A stretch of 64,000 bases of DNA from Arthrobacter sp. CDRTa11 (GCF_026427775.1 NZ_CP044532.1:2232001-2296000), one strand, 5' to 3'; shown: positions 51,512 to 60,372, numbered from the stretch's first letter. The notes: generated from the sequence alone by a model not told the origin. Made by a program: numbers and translations.

Positions 51512-52807
51512 TTATTTGAGGTACTGTGCGGAATCGGCGATGACTGCGCTGGCTCCGTTGGACACTGACGTTTTTTCGAAGGCGACTTCCTGGCCGATGC
51601 GTGTGAGGGCGGAGTTCAGCTTGTCCGAGCCTTCGGGTTTCAGCGGGACCCTGCGGCGGGGGTGTTCCATTTCGCGCAGGATTTGGTTGACGACGAGCAC
51701 TTGGTCTTCTTTGAGGTTGGGAATCAGCGACTTTGCGACGTCAGGCACGGCGGGTGTTCCCATGCTTATCTGCGTGTGACTGGCTGCTTCCTTGTCGTTG
51801 ATGAAGAAGTTGACCATGTCGGCCGCGGCGTCCGTGTTGCCTGTTTTCGCGCTGACGCATACCAGGATCGGGGTGAAGAACCACCAGTCCTTGCTGGCGT
51901 CGGCCCTTACAGGGTAGCTGTTGAGTCCGATGTTGCCTTGGCGGAGACCCTTGACGACGCCCAGGTGTGATGCGCTGGCCACCCGAATGGCTGCTTTGGA
52001 CTTAACCAGAAGGTCGCTGGTCCAGCCCGCACTATCGGATTCGGTCTGGGTTGTTGCAGGAGGGATGGTTCCTTCTTTGCGCATTTTTGCCCAGTATGCG
52101 AACCAATCGCCCAGGACGGCTGCGTCGAAACCAAGCTTCCCCTCGTCGGTGAACAGTTCAGCACCGCTTTGGCGGACCCAGGCTTCGAAGCTGCGGTGAT
52201 TCGTTCCGAGTGTCGGGTCCAGGAGGCCGTAGTAGCCTTCGGCGCTGTTGGTCATCTGTTTGGCCGCAGCTGCGAGGTCGTCCCAGGTCTTTACTTGGGA
52301 GAATGAGACGCCTTTTGCTGCCAGCGCATCGTTGTCGGTGAGGATTGCCTGGCTGTTGAAATGTGTTGGGAGGCCGAACACGCCCTTAGGGTTGCGGCCA
52401 GCGTCCACGCCGGCGTCCCCGATTCCGTCTTTCTTGATGGAGCCGCCGATGTACTTGTTGAGGTCCATCAGTGCGCCGGCGTCCGCGTATCTGGCGATGT
52501 TTGTATCGGTCATCCAGAAGACGTCGGGCAGGTTGCCGGCAGCTGCCGAGGTGGTGAGACGTTCGAAGTACGGGGCGCTGTCGGCGAACTGGAGGGTTGC
52601 TTGCACGTCAGCGTTGCGCTTGGTGTACAGGTTGATGGCGCTCTGGTAGAGCTTGGCGCGGTCTGCGCCGCCCCAGATGCCGACTTCGAGTTTGCCGGAG
52701 GGCTTGGAGCCCTGTGGTGAGAATCCGGCGCAGCCGGCGACTCCGAACGCGGCGGCGGCGCCGAGTCCGAAGCCGAGGAAACTCCGGCGGGTGACAGTTG
52801 AGGACAT
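51512..52807 (-). CDS. ABC transporter extracellular solute-binding lipoprotein (Tat-type signal)
   Basis: A 431-residue carbohydrate-type solute-binding protein. The N-terminus carries a twin-arginine motif (TRRSFLGFGLGAAAAF) followed by the lipobox VAGC, so it is probably Tat-exported and lipidated. GGAG lies 7 bp before ATG 52807; the longer open frame upstream is non-coding. The mature part has QFADSAPYFERLTTSAAAGN then LPDVFWMTDTNIARYADAGA, usual for this family. It belongs to a leftward operon with two permeases and a cupin. The ligand may be a sugar or sugar acid, given the idonate/gluconate-type dehydrogenases on the other side of the divergent promoter. Confidence 0.92.
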   Translation of the reverse strand: MSSTVTRRSFLGFGLGAAAAFGVAGCAGFSPQGSKPSGKLEVGIWGGADRAKLYQSAINLYTKRNADVQATLQFADSAPYFERLTTSAAAGNLPDVFWMTDTNIARYADAGALMDLNKYIGGSIKKDGIGDAGVDAGRNPKGVFGLPTHFNSQAILTDNDALAAKGVSFSQVKTWDDLAAAAKQMTNSAEGYYGLLDPTLGTNHRSFEAWVRQSGAELFTDEGKLGFDAAVLGDWFAYWAKMRKEGTIPPATTQTESDSAGWTSDLLVKSKAAIRVASASHLGVVKGLRQGNIGLNSYPVRADASKDWWFFTPILVCVSAKTGNTDAAADMVNFFINDKEAASHTQISMGTPAVPDVAKSLIPNLKEDQVLVVNQILREMEHPRRRVPLKPEGSDKLNSALTRIGQEVAFEKTSVSNGASAVIADSAQYLK

Positions 52808-52860
52808 TTCATTCTCCATGGTGCGAGGGGGTGGGTGGTTGGGGTTGGAACAGCCTGTGA

Positions 52861-53757
52861 TCACTTCAGGCCGCTGGTGGCGATGCCTTCGGTGAGGTGT
52901 TTTTGGGAAATGATGAAAATTACGAGGATGGGCAGAACGGACAGAATCGACATGGCGAACAGTGGCCCCCATGCCGAGGCCCCGCCGGAGTCCAAGAATG
53001 CATTCAGGGCCAGGGGCACAGTGAACAGTTCCTGGTCGGTCAGGTAGAGCAGGGGGGTGAGGAAGTCATTCCATGTCCAGATGAATGTGAAGACCGCCGT
53101 GACGGCGAGGGCGGGCCGCATTAGGGGCAGGATGATGCGCCAGAAAACGCCGGCCGCTGAGCACCCATCGACCGTGGCCGCGTCATCCAATTCCTTGGGC
53201 AGGCCCCGGATGAACTGGACCATCAGGAAGATGAAGAAGGCGTCAACGGCTAGGAACTTCGGGATGATCAGCGGAAAGAACGTGTCAGTCATGCCGGCCG
53301 AGTGGAAAAGGATGTACTGCGGAACGAGGACAACGTGGAAGGGAAGCATCAGCGTTGCCAGCATCGCGCCGAACATCACCTTTTTATATCGGAATTCGAG
53401 CCTGGCGAAGGCGTAGGCCGCCAGCGAGCAGGAAACGAGGTTTCCGACAACGGAGAGGACGGCGATCACGGCGGAGTTGGCTACGAAGATTCCGAAGTCG
53501 AGGCCGAGTGCATTCCATCCCTGAACGTAGTTGTCCAGGGTGAAGTTCTCCGGGATAAGGCCCGGTTCCGAAAAGATTGCTTCGGTGGGCTTGAGTGAGC
53601 TGCTCAGCATCCAAATGAGCGGGTAGAGCATCAGCAGCCCCAAGCCGCTCACGATGATGTGTGCACCGAACCTTCTCAGGTAGGTGGGCTTTTTGCGTGC
53701 GCGTCCTGGCGGCTGCAGGAGCGCAACCTTGGGAATCATGTTTGTTTGGCTGGTCAT
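52861..53757 (-). CDS. ABC permease, MalG type
   Basis: A 298-residue permease with six predicted helices and the EAA-type loop DDAATVDGCSAAGVFWRIIL near the C-terminal third. The N-terminal extension (MTSQTNMIPKVALLQPPGRA) is basic and cytoplasmic. It starts 2 bp from the stop of the MalF-type gene, a tight operon. There is no ATP-binding subunit nearby, as with the other importer in the window. Confidence 0.93.
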   Translation of the reverse strand: MTSQTNMIPKVALLQPPGRARKKPTYLRRFGAHIIVSGLGLLMLYPLIWMLSSSLKPTEAIFSEPGLIPENFTLDNYVQGWNALGLDFGIFVANSAVIAVLSVVGNLVSCSLAAYAFARLEFRYKKVMFGAMLATLMLPFHVVLVPQYILFHSAGMTDTFFPLIIPKFLAVDAFFIFLMVQFIRGLPKELDDAATVDGCSAAGVFWRIILPLMRPALAVTAVFTFIWTWNDFLTPLLYLTDQELFTVPLALNAFLDSGGASAWGPLFAMSILSVLPILVIFIISQKHLTEGIATSGLK

Positions 53758-53758
53758 G

Positions 53759-54721
53759 TCACTCTCCGGAGTAGTGGACCCAGTATTTGGAAGTCCCGAA
53801 GGCCAGCCATGTGAAGAGGCCGGTGATGGCGAGGAGAATCCAGGCCATGGCTGAGGCGTATCCCATGTCGAATTCGGTGAAGGCCTTTTGGTAGAGGTAA
53901 AGCGTGTAGAAGAGGGTTGAATCCACGGGTCCTCCGGTTCCGCCGCTGACGATGTAGACCTGGGTGAAGGTCTGGAAGGCGCTGATCATTTGGAGCACCA
54001 GGTTGAAGAACAGGACCGGGCTCAGTAGTGGCAGGGTGATTCGGAAGAACCTACTCACTACCCCTGCTCCGTCCATCGCTGCCGCCTCATGGAGCTCCAC
54101 GGGGACCTGTCGGAGGCCGGCAAGGAAGATCAGCATAGGCGCGCCAAATGTCCAGACGTTGAGGACCATGATTGTTCCCAGCGCCCATTCAGGTGTGGAA
54201 ATCCAGTTGGGCAGGTTGCTGAACCCGAGGAGACCAAGTGCCTGGTTGAAGAGGCCTTCCGCTCCAAATATCTGTCGCCACAGCACGGCGATGGCAACGC
54301 TGCTGCCGAGCAGTGAAGGGAGGTAGTAGGCGGAGCGATAGAAGGAGAGTCCACGCAGGCCCTGGTTCAGCAGGACTGCAAGGCCGAGTGCGAAGGCAAG
54401 CTGCAGCGGAACCGAGATCAGAACGTATTGGGCAGTTACCCACAGTGATGAGATGAAACGGTCATCGTTCGTGAACATCTGCTGGTAGTTCTCAAGACCG
54501 ACAAAGTTCTGCCGTCCGATCAGGTTGTAATCCGTGAGGGACAAGTAGAAGGACGCAATCATCGGCCCGAGGGTGATCACCACCATGCCCAGAAGCCACG
54601 GAAGCAGGAACAGGTAGGCCACGCGCTGTCGCCTGGGCCGCCTGCGCACCTTCGCTGTGGCAGGCATAACCTCGTCGGCGGCGACCATTTTCGAGGGACG
54701 GTGGGCTGCCGGTGCTGTCAT
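53759..54721 (-). CDS. ABC permease, MalF type
   Basis: A 320-residue permease beginning with a basic cytoplasmic tail (KVRRRPRRQR) and the first helix VAYLFLLPWLLGMVVITLGP, typical for this family. The EAA loop is HEAAAMDGAGVVSRFFRITL. Its ATG overlaps the stop of the cupin gene by 4 bp. Together with the MalG-type protein it forms the channel for the ligand bound by the downstream lipoprotein. Confidence 0.93.
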   Translation of the reverse strand: MTAPAAHRPSKMVAADEVMPATAKVRRRPRRQRVAYLFLLPWLLGMVVITLGPMIASFYLSLTDYNLIGRQNFVGLENYQQMFTNDDRFISSLWVTAQYVLISVPLQLAFALGLAVLLNQGLRGLSFYRSAYYLPSLLGSSVAIAVLWRQIFGAEGLFNQALGLLGFSNLPNWISTPEWALGTIMVLNVWTFGAPMLIFLAGLRQVPVELHEAAAMDGAGVVSRFFRITLPLLSPVLFFNLVLQMISAFQTFTQVYIVSGGTGGPVDSTLFYTLYLYQKAFTEFDMGYASAMAWILLAITGLFTWLAFGTSKYWVHYSGE

Positions 54722-55065
54722 CGTGATGGGGTGCAGGCGACTGCGAAGACGAGCCCGGAACTGCCTACTTTGTGTTCGTAGGTGTGTTCCCGGGGAAGAT
54801 ACATGGCGTCTCCCGGGCGGAACTCGTGCGTTGTTCCATCCGGCAGTGTCTGTGTTGAGCTGCCGTGCAGGCAGTAGAGCACGGATTCGTGCTCTCCGTC
54901 CCCCTTGGCAGTGTGCTCAAAATATGGGGCGATGTGCGTGATGTGGAAGGAGAACGAAGAACCGTGCAGTTTTTCGGTGATCAGCCGATGACTGAATTCG
55001 GTTCCTCCTTCCTTCAGTTCAATACGCTCGACGTCCTCGGGGCGGCTCCAGCTTATGGGGTGCAT
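54718..55065 (-). CDS. Small cupin-domain protein
   Basis: A 115-residue single cupin. The two motifs are readable: HITHIAPYFEHTAKGDGEHE then YCLHGSSTQTL, and PGDAMYLPREHTYEHKVG. It has no DNA-binding domain, so it is an enzyme (isomerase, lyase or similar) or a binding protein rather than a regulator. It is the first gene of the importer operon and is divergent from the SDR gene. A role in converting the imported sugar or acid is plausible. Confidence 0.85.
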   Translation of the reverse strand: MHPISWSRPEDVERIELKEGGTEFSHRLITEKLHGSSFSFHITHIAPYFEHTAKGDGEHESVLYCLHGSSTQTLPDGTTHEFRPGDAMYLPREHTYEHKVGSSGLVFAVACTPSR

Positions 55066-55353
55066 GGGGAGTCTCTTTTCTCACTGGCAGTGCTTGGCAA
55101 TGGAAACACGAAGAAATTCTTACTTGAGAAGAGCGTCTCACTGTCAAGTCTTCGTGTCAATGGTTTTTTGTGAAGTAAGTCACTGCTGCCAACGTGAAGA
55201 CCGGCGCGCCGGCGAGCCTGCCTGCAAAACGCGAATCATCTAACAAATGCGAAAAGTTTCTTGCTTTCTGACCCGGACCCTCTTACGCTGGAAACAAGCC
55301 CAACACCCGTAGCGAGGCATCGATGCCGTCGCGAATACGATAAGGAATCCCCC

Positions 55354-56127
55354 ATGGAGTCCAGTCCTTTTGATCTGACGGGCAGCACTGCGCTCGTCAC
55401 CGGTTCAAGTCGCGGCATCGGCAACGCACTGGCCGCGGGGCTTGCTGCCGCCGGTGCTGCCGTCGTCCTCCACGGACTGGATCCGGAGCGCCTGGCGCAG
55501 GCACGCAAGTCATTTATAGCCCGGTTCGGAAGCAAAAAAATCGGGGCCGTCGCCTTTGACATCACCGATGAATCGTCGGTTGCGCGCGGCATTGCCGAGA
55601 TCGAAGAAAACTTTGGTGATGTGGACATCCTCGTCAACAACGCCGGCATCCAGCACCGCGTCCCACTGCTGGAACTGGCCGTAGAAGACTGGAACCGTGT
55701 CATCTCCACGGACCTCACCAGCGCGTTCCTTGTCGGCAGAGAAGTGGCGCGGCGCATGGTGCCTCGGGGACGAGGCAAGATCATCAACATCGGTTCGGTG
55801 CAGTCGGATCTGGCACGTCCTACCATTGGCGCCTATACGGCGGCGAAGGGCGGCATTCGAAACCTCACCAGGGCAATGGCGGCCGAATGGGCGGCCTCGG
55901 GCCTGCAGATCAATGCAGTCGCACCGGGCTACATCCATACGGAGATGACCCAGCCGCTCGTGGACGACGTGGAGTTCAATTCCTGGATTTGCAAGCGCAC
56001 ACCTGCGGGGCGATGGGGGACCGTCGGTGACCTGACGGGGCCGGTGCAATGGCTCGCGTCCCGCGGCTCGGACTACGTGAACGGTCAAACCATCTTCATC
56101 GATGGCGGCATGACGGCGGTGGTCTGA
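55354..56127 (+). CDS. SDR dehydrogenase, gluconate 5-dehydrogenase-like
   Basis: A 257-residue short-chain dehydrogenase starting FDLTGSTALVTGSSRGIGNA, a form typical of gluconate 5-dehydrogenases (IdnO). TGSSRGIG, NNAG, the serine in NIGSVQSD and YTAAK are intact. ATG 55354 has AAGGAA upstream; the longer frame is rejected. Two nucleotides separate its stop from the ATG of the idonate-dehydrogenase-like gene, so the pair is co-transcribed and probably interconverts idonate or a related acid, 5-keto-gluconate and gluconate. No gluconate kinase is in view. Confidence 0.9.
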   Translation: MESSPFDLTGSTALVTGSSRGIGNALAAGLAAAGAAVVLHGLDPERLAQARKSFIARFGSKKIGAVAFDITDESSVARGIAEIEENFGDVDILVNNAGIQHRVPLLELAVEDWNRVISTDLTSAFLVGREVARRMVPRGRGKIINIGSVQSDLARPTIGAYTAAKGGIRNLTRAMAAEWAASGLQINAVAPGYIHTEMTQPLVDDVEFNSWICKRTPAGRWGTVGDLTGPVQWLASRGSDYVNGQTIFIDGGMTAVV

Positions 56128-56129
56128 GG

Positions 56130-57218
56130 ATGACGACCGCTGACGCCACTGCCACCACTAAAGCGACTCACGGCTGCGCACTCGTTGTGCACGGAGTGGG
56201 AGACCTGCGCCTCGATCCAATACAGCCGGCGGAACCGCACCCGGATGAAGCCGTCGTCGAGATCGCCTACGGCGGGATCTGCGGGTCGGATCTGCATTAC
56301 TGGCTTCATGGTGCGGCAGGTGAGTCAGTCCTTCGGCAGCCGTTGATCCTGGGCCATGAGGTCGTGGGCATGGTAAAGGTTGCTGCGGCGAACGGCCACG
56401 GGCCCGCCGCCGGAACGAGAGTCGCCGTCCATCCGGCCACGCCTGGGGGTACGGGCGTGCGCTACCCTGAGGACCGTCCAAACCTGTCACCCGGCTGCAC
56501 ATATTTGGGCAGCGCGGCACGCTACCCCCACACGCAGGGCGCCTTCAGCCAGTTAGCGGTCCTGCCGGCCCGGATGCTTCGCCCGCTGCCCGAAGGACTT
56601 TCGCTCCGGACCGCCGCTTTAGCTGAACCTGCCAGCGTCGCCTGGCATGCCGTCGCCCGCGCCGGAGACGTCGCTGGAAAACGCGCACTTGTCATCGGCA
56701 GCGGACCCATCGGCTCTCTGGCGGTTGCAGTGCTCAAAAGGGCCGGAGCGGCCGAAATCACTGCCGTGGACCTGCATGAAGAGCCCTTGGCAATTGCACG
56801 AAGCGTCGGTGCCACCCACACGATTCTGGCAACTGACTCCGAGGCCATTGCCGCCGTCGAGGCCGACATCACGGTGGAGTCCTCGGGGAACTACCGCGGC
56901 CTTAATTCGGCCATCCGTGGAACCATGCGGGGCGGGAAAGTAGTGATGGTGGGGCTGTTGCCCACCGGAGAACAACCTATTGCCATATCCCTGGCAATCA
57001 CCAGGGAACTCGAACTCCTGGGCTCATTCCGCTTCAATTCCGAAATCGACGACGTTCTAGTTGCCCTTGCCGACGGCAGCCTATTCGTTGATCCAGTGAT
57101 CACCCACGAATACCCCTTCAACGAATCCCTCGAAGCCTTCAGCACGGCCAAGGACTCCCGGCTCTCCGGAAAAGTCCTGATCTCTTTTACACCCAGTGCT
57201 ATGCAGGGAGCTGACTAA
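56130..57218 (+). CDS. Medium-chain zinc-family dehydrogenase, L-idonate 5-dehydrogenase-like
   Basis: A 362-residue MDR dehydrogenase. Catalytic-zinc ligands are in GGICGSDLHYW and LILGHEVVG, and the cofactor fold has VIGSGPIGSLAV. The sequence resembles L-idonate 5-dehydrogenase. The structural-zinc loop, normally four cysteines, is altered: the region HPATPGGTGVRYPEDRPNLS then PGCTYLGS keeps only one cysteine, so the second zinc site is apparently lost. Coupled to the SDR gene upstream, and overlapping the next small gene (TAATG). Substrate is inferred by similarity. Confidence 0.88.
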   Translation: MTTADATATTKATHGCALVVHGVGDLRLDPIQPAEPHPDEAVVEIAYGGICGSDLHYWLHGAAGESVLRQPLILGHEVVGMVKVAAANGHGPAAGTRVAVHPATPGGTGVRYPEDRPNLSPGCTYLGSAARYPHTQGAFSQLAVLPARMLRPLPEGLSLRTAALAEPASVAWHAVARAGDVAGKRALVIGSGPIGSLAVAVLKRAGAAEITAVDLHEEPLAIARSVGATHTILATDSEAIAAVEADITVESSGNYRGLNSAIRGTMRGGKVVMVGLLPTGEQPIAISLAITRELELLGSFRFNSEIDDVLVALADGSLFVDPVITHEYPFNESLEAFSTAKDSRLSGKVLISFTPSAMQGAD

Positions 57219-57448
57219 TGTTGCGTTCCAACCAGCAAGTGACAATACCCCGACAACCCCGTAACCGGCTCACCGCCCGGACGGGAAGCCACTGCCCCTT
57301 GAGCGGGCTTTGGCTACCCGGCGGGGAAGAAGGTCCCCCCTCGCCGGTGCTGGAAGGCAGCCTCATGCCTGCTTACTCGAACGATCCAGTCGAATGGACC
57401 CTGCTCGAACCGTTCGGAAGAATCACAGGCCATGGTGTACAGACTTGA
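57218..57448 (+). CDS. Small protein of unknown function, translationally coupled to the dehydrogenase
   Basis: A 76-residue open frame whose ATG overlaps the preceding stop (TAATG). The body has a GSHCPLSGLWLPGGEE turn followed by LEGSLMPAYSNDPVEWTLLE, a pattern of a short beta-rich domain of the 'CPxSGxW...MP...W' kind that I have seen in small bacterial proteins of unknown role. No membrane helix or signal. Overlap and composition make it likely real. It ends within the start of the next gene. Confidence 0.6.
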   Translation: MLRSNQQVTIPRQPRNRLTARTGSHCPLSGLWLPGGEEGPPSPVLEGSLMPAYSNDPVEWTLLEPFGRITGHGVQT

Positions 57449-57938
57449 GGAGCGACCCCGGCGCCAGCCTGCAGAAAAACGGCGGAGTGACGCGCAACTG
57501 GCAGACGCACGCCGGATGAGGTCAGGCGCCCTCGAACGCCACCTGACGGAGACCCGCACTTCGCTTGCACGCATTGCCAGCGATATCCGCTCGCTCCTCA
57601 TTCGCCGCAATGAGGCGGCCGCAATGGCCCTTGCAGACCGGGTTCCCGCCAGGGCCATCGCCGAAATTACCGGAATGAAGGCCATCGACGTCAAAAGGGT
57701 TGCTGGGAGCATGCTTCATGTCGAGTTCACCGGCACCTCAGCCCGCGTGCATTTGGATCGGCTCGCCGCGATCAATTCCAAGCTGGCCGCTGCTATCGAG
57801 GAGAAAGCACGGGCAGAAAAGCAACTGCTGTTGGCCGCCCAAGAAGCCCTGAAGAACGGCGAATGCGACGTGTTCCGTCTGGCAGCCGCGGCGAATATGA
57901 CAGCTGACCGGTTCCGCGAGCTCCTGCGGCGCGGTTGA
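57432..57938 (+). CDS. Hypothetical helical protein
   Basis: A 168-residue, highly charged, mostly helical protein. The middle section ALADRVPARAIAEITGMKAI then DVKRVAGS could be a helix-turn-helix, and the part from about 110 to 150 (LAAAIEEKARAEKQLLLAAQ) is a possible coiled coil. No known family was recognised. It overlaps the previous small gene by 17 bp and is probably in the same transcript as the SDR and idonate-dehydrogenase-like genes. A DNA-binding role is a guess. Confidence 0.65.
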   Translation: MVYRLEERPRRQPAEKRRSDAQLADARRMRSGALERHLTETRTSLARIASDIRSLLIRRNEAAAMALADRVPARAIAEITGMKAIDVKRVAGSMLHVEFTGTSARVHLDRLAAINSKLAAAIEEKARAEKQLLLAAQEALKNGECDVFRLAAAANMTADRFRELLRRG

Positions 57939-57970
57939 AAAACAGATGTCCGAGTTTTGCGCTCGCTGAC

Positions 57971-58561
57971 TTAGCTTGCCGCTTGCTTGCGGTCCTCACT
58001 CCAGCCAGACATCGCACCCTTAAGAGCCGCAACGAGGCGGTGCGACGCCTGGTCCTTGGTCAGTCCCACGGTGTTGATCAGGTCGAGGATTTCGCGGGGA
58101 TCGAAAAGGATATTCCACAGGAAGAGGGCTTCATCGCCGAGGGGTTCGAAGCCCAGTTCTTCGCAGGTTTCCCGCAGCGGCCGCTCCAGGGCGTCAGCCT
58201 GGACCGTCAGGTAGAAAGTCCCCTTGCGCAGCCGGGCCAGATAGCCCTCGCCGGAACGCGTATACAACATCGCTCCGCCGTGGCGGACCACCAGCTCCAC
58301 CCACTTCCTGCTGACAGCCTCCAGCAAGGCCACTCCGGAAGATTCCTGCTTAAGGCTGAAGTCACGCAGTTTCTCGCCGACGCCGAAGCGGTATTCGGCG
58401 AGGACTTCCTCAACTGAAGCGAAGTGCCTGTAGGCGGTTGCCGTGGATATCTCCGCCTGCTTCGCGACGTCTGTCATGCTGATCGCTCCGCGCCGGGCAG
58501 CGTAGAGCTGCCCGGCAGCTTTGATCAGTTGTCTGCGGTTGCGCTGTGTATCACTACGCAT
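57971..58561 (-). CDS. TetR/AcrR family regulator
   Basis: A 196-residue TetR-type regulator with helix-turn-helix ISMTDVAKQAEISTATAYRH then FASVEEVLAEYRFGVG. It is a paralogue of the next upstream gene (58592-59194): both share LDTQRNR/SDTQRNR starts, STATAYRHFASVE, KWVELVV.HGA and a NILFDPREILDLINTVGLT/NVFFDPREIFDLIDSVGLT block. The two lie in tandem after the aminotransferase, SDR and Pxp genes, so one or both probably control that unit. They are different from the pair at 5457 and 29625. Confidence 0.9.
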   Translation of the reverse strand: MRSDTQRNRRQLIKAAGQLYAARRGAISMTDVAKQAEISTATAYRHFASVEEVLAEYRFGVGEKLRDFSLKQESSGVALLEAVSRKWVELVVRHGGAMLYTRSGEGYLARLRKGTFYLTVQADALERPLRETCEELGFEPLGDEALFLWNILFDPREILDLINTVGLTKDQASHRLVAALKGAMSGWSEDRKQAAS

Positions 58562-58591
58562 GGTTCAGCACCCTTTCGTTACCTCCCTAGT

Positions 58592-59194
58592 TTAGGGGTT
58601 GTCCGGTTTCCAGCCTTGAAGGGCGCCGGTAAAGGTTCTTGTGAGGCGCCGTGCGACCTGATCCGTCGTGAGCCCGACACTGTCGATCAGGTCAAAAATT
58701 TCCCGGGGATCGAAGAAGACGTTCCAAAGAAACAGGCCTTCATCGCCCAAGGGCCCGGTCCCCAGCTCCAGGCAGGCCTCGTCGATTGGTCGCCGCAGGG
58801 CCTCTGCCTGGACTGTCAGGTAGTAGGCTCCATTCCGGATTCTGGCGAGATAGCCGTCGGCGGAGCGGGTGTGGATCATCGAAGCACCATGCTGGACGAC
58901 GAGCTCAACCCATTTACGGCACACACACTGCAGCAGCTCCGATCCATGGACTTCCTGGGCCCCGCTGTAGGCCAGGAGTTCGCGACCTACCTCGAAACGG
59001 TAGGCAGCCAGGACGTCCTCTACCGAGGCGAAGTGCCGGTATGCAGTGGCAGTTGAAATTCCGGCTGCTGCCGCAACCTCCGACATAGTGGCAGTGCCGC
59101 CGGCACCAAAGAGGCGACCGGCGGCACTGACCAAAAGGGAACGGTTGCGCTGAGTGTCGAGTCGTAACCCGGCACTAGGATCCATGACCTGCAT
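58592..59194 (-). CDS. TetR/AcrR family regulator (tandem paralogue)
   Basis: A 200-residue TetR-type regulator with helix-turn-helix ATMSEVAAAAGISTATAYRH. It is related to the gene directly downstream along its whole length, evidence of an old tandem duplication. The start at 59194 gives MQVMDPSAG; the internal ATG (MDPSAG) is an alternative. The aminotransferase ends only 5 bp upstream, so it is probably in the same transcript. Two similar repressors in one unit may form heterodimers or have diverged in ligand. Confidence 0.9.
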   Translation of the reverse strand: MQVMDPSAGLRLDTQRNRSLLVSAAGRLFGAGGTATMSEVAAAAGISTATAYRHFASVEDVLAAYRFEVGRELLAYSGAQEVHGSELLQCVCRKWVELVVQHGASMIHTRSADGYLARIRNGAYYLTVQAEALRRPIDEACLELGTGPLGDEGLFLWNVFFDPREIFDLIDSVGLTTDQVARRLTRTFTGALQGWKPDNP

Positions 59195-59199
59195 GCGCT

Positions 59200-60372
59200 T
59201 TACCTGAGCGCCGTGAGGCCCGCGGCGAGCCGTTCAACGCCCAGCGTGATGGCTTCAGCGCTGGCTGCGTATGACAGGCGCAGGTGGAACTCACCGTTGC
59301 GGCCGAACTCGCTTCCCGGGCGGACTGCTACGCCGAAGGTCCGCAGGTGTGCCACCATCTCTGCCGCCGGCATATCGACGTCGTACTTGGGGAACAGATA
59401 AAACGCGCCCTCCGGCGAGCTCACCGTCAATCCTGGGACGCGGACCAGACCCGCGACCATCAGCTCACGGCGCAAGGAGTAGGAAGCGTGCATCCGCTCA
59501 ATATCAGGGCCGCAGGTCCGCAGGGCCGTGAGCGCTGCGAGCTGCACCGCCGTGTTCATGGACCCGTTAAACGTATTGTGTACGCGGGCCGCTGCCCTGA
59601 TGACGTTGGACGGTCCCCACAGATACCCGACCCGCCAGCCCGTCATGGCATAGCTCTTGGAGAAGGTCTGGCAGTAGATGGTCCGGTCTGCCAGACCGGG
59701 AATTTCCAGGGCCGAGACAAAGGGATCGGAAGTGTAGACCAGGTCGCTGTAGGCCTCATCGGAGAGCACCAGGGTCTCGGTACCTGCGACCATATCCGCC
59801 AGGGTTTCCAGCTCAGCCCTCGAATGAACAATCCCGGTGGGATTGGAAGGGTTGCAGAAGACAAACATCTTGGCTCCCTGAAGAGCTTCGGCCAGCAATG
59901 GCAGGTCCCAATGCAGGTCGTCCGCCAGCGGGACAGGCACGATCGTGCCCCCGGCCATGCTGACCAGGTCGGCGTAGAGGGAGTACGTAGGGTCAGGGAT
60001 GACCACCCTGTCGCCCGGGTTGACGATGCCAAGGATGGCGGCGGCAAGTCCCGCCGTCCCTCCCTGGGTAATCAGCACGTCGCTGGAGCTGGCCACCCCG
60101 CCGAGGAGCCGGCCGATACGGGCAGCCAGCTCCTCGCGGAGTTCCGGCTCGCCGAGCAACGGCGAGTAGTGGGTGTGGCCCTCCTCCAGGGCCTTCACAG
60201 CAGCAGCTCGAACCTGTGCCGGCGTATCGAAGTCCGGCTCGCCCATGGCCAGGGAGACCAGATCCCCCTTTGACTGGGGCTGCTGCACCCGCAGCGACGT
60301 GCGCTGCACGCGCAGCACGGCTTCGGACGGTTGGAAACCGCTGGCAATGGCGGTAACGGGTTCTGTGGTCAT
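59200..60372 (-). CDS. Class I/II PLP aminotransferase
   Basis: A 390-residue fold-type I aminotransferase. LVSLAMGEPDFDTPAQVRAA at the start, QGGTAGLAAAILGIV, CNPSNPTG, the aspartate in LSDEAYSDLVY, the Schiff-base lysine in QTFSKSYAMTGWRVGY and the arginine in FHLRLSYAAS are all present, as in aspartate and related aminotransferases. ATG 60372 (MTTEPV) follows an AGGA site. It lies in a leftward unit with an SDR and the 5-oxoprolinase subunits, so it may act on glutamate or another amino acid made there. Substrate unassigned. Confidence 0.92.
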   Translation of the reverse strand: MTTEPVTAIASGFQPSEAVLRVQRTSLRVQQPQSKGDLVSLAMGEPDFDTPAQVRAAAVKALEEGHTHYSPLLGEPELREELAARIGRLLGGVASSSDVLITQGGTAGLAAAILGIVNPGDRVVIPDPTYSLYADLVSMAGGTIVPVPLADDLHWDLPLLAEALQGAKMFVFCNPSNPTGIVHSRAELETLADMVAGTETLVLSDEAYSDLVYTSDPFVSALEIPGLADRTIYCQTFSKSYAMTGWRVGYLWGPSNVIRAAARVHNTFNGSMNTAVQLAALTALRTCGPDIERMHASYSLRRELMVAGLVRVPGLTVSSPEGAFYLFPKYDVDMPAAEMVAHLRTFGVAVRPGSEFGRNGEFHLRLSYAASAEAITLGVERLAAGLTALR

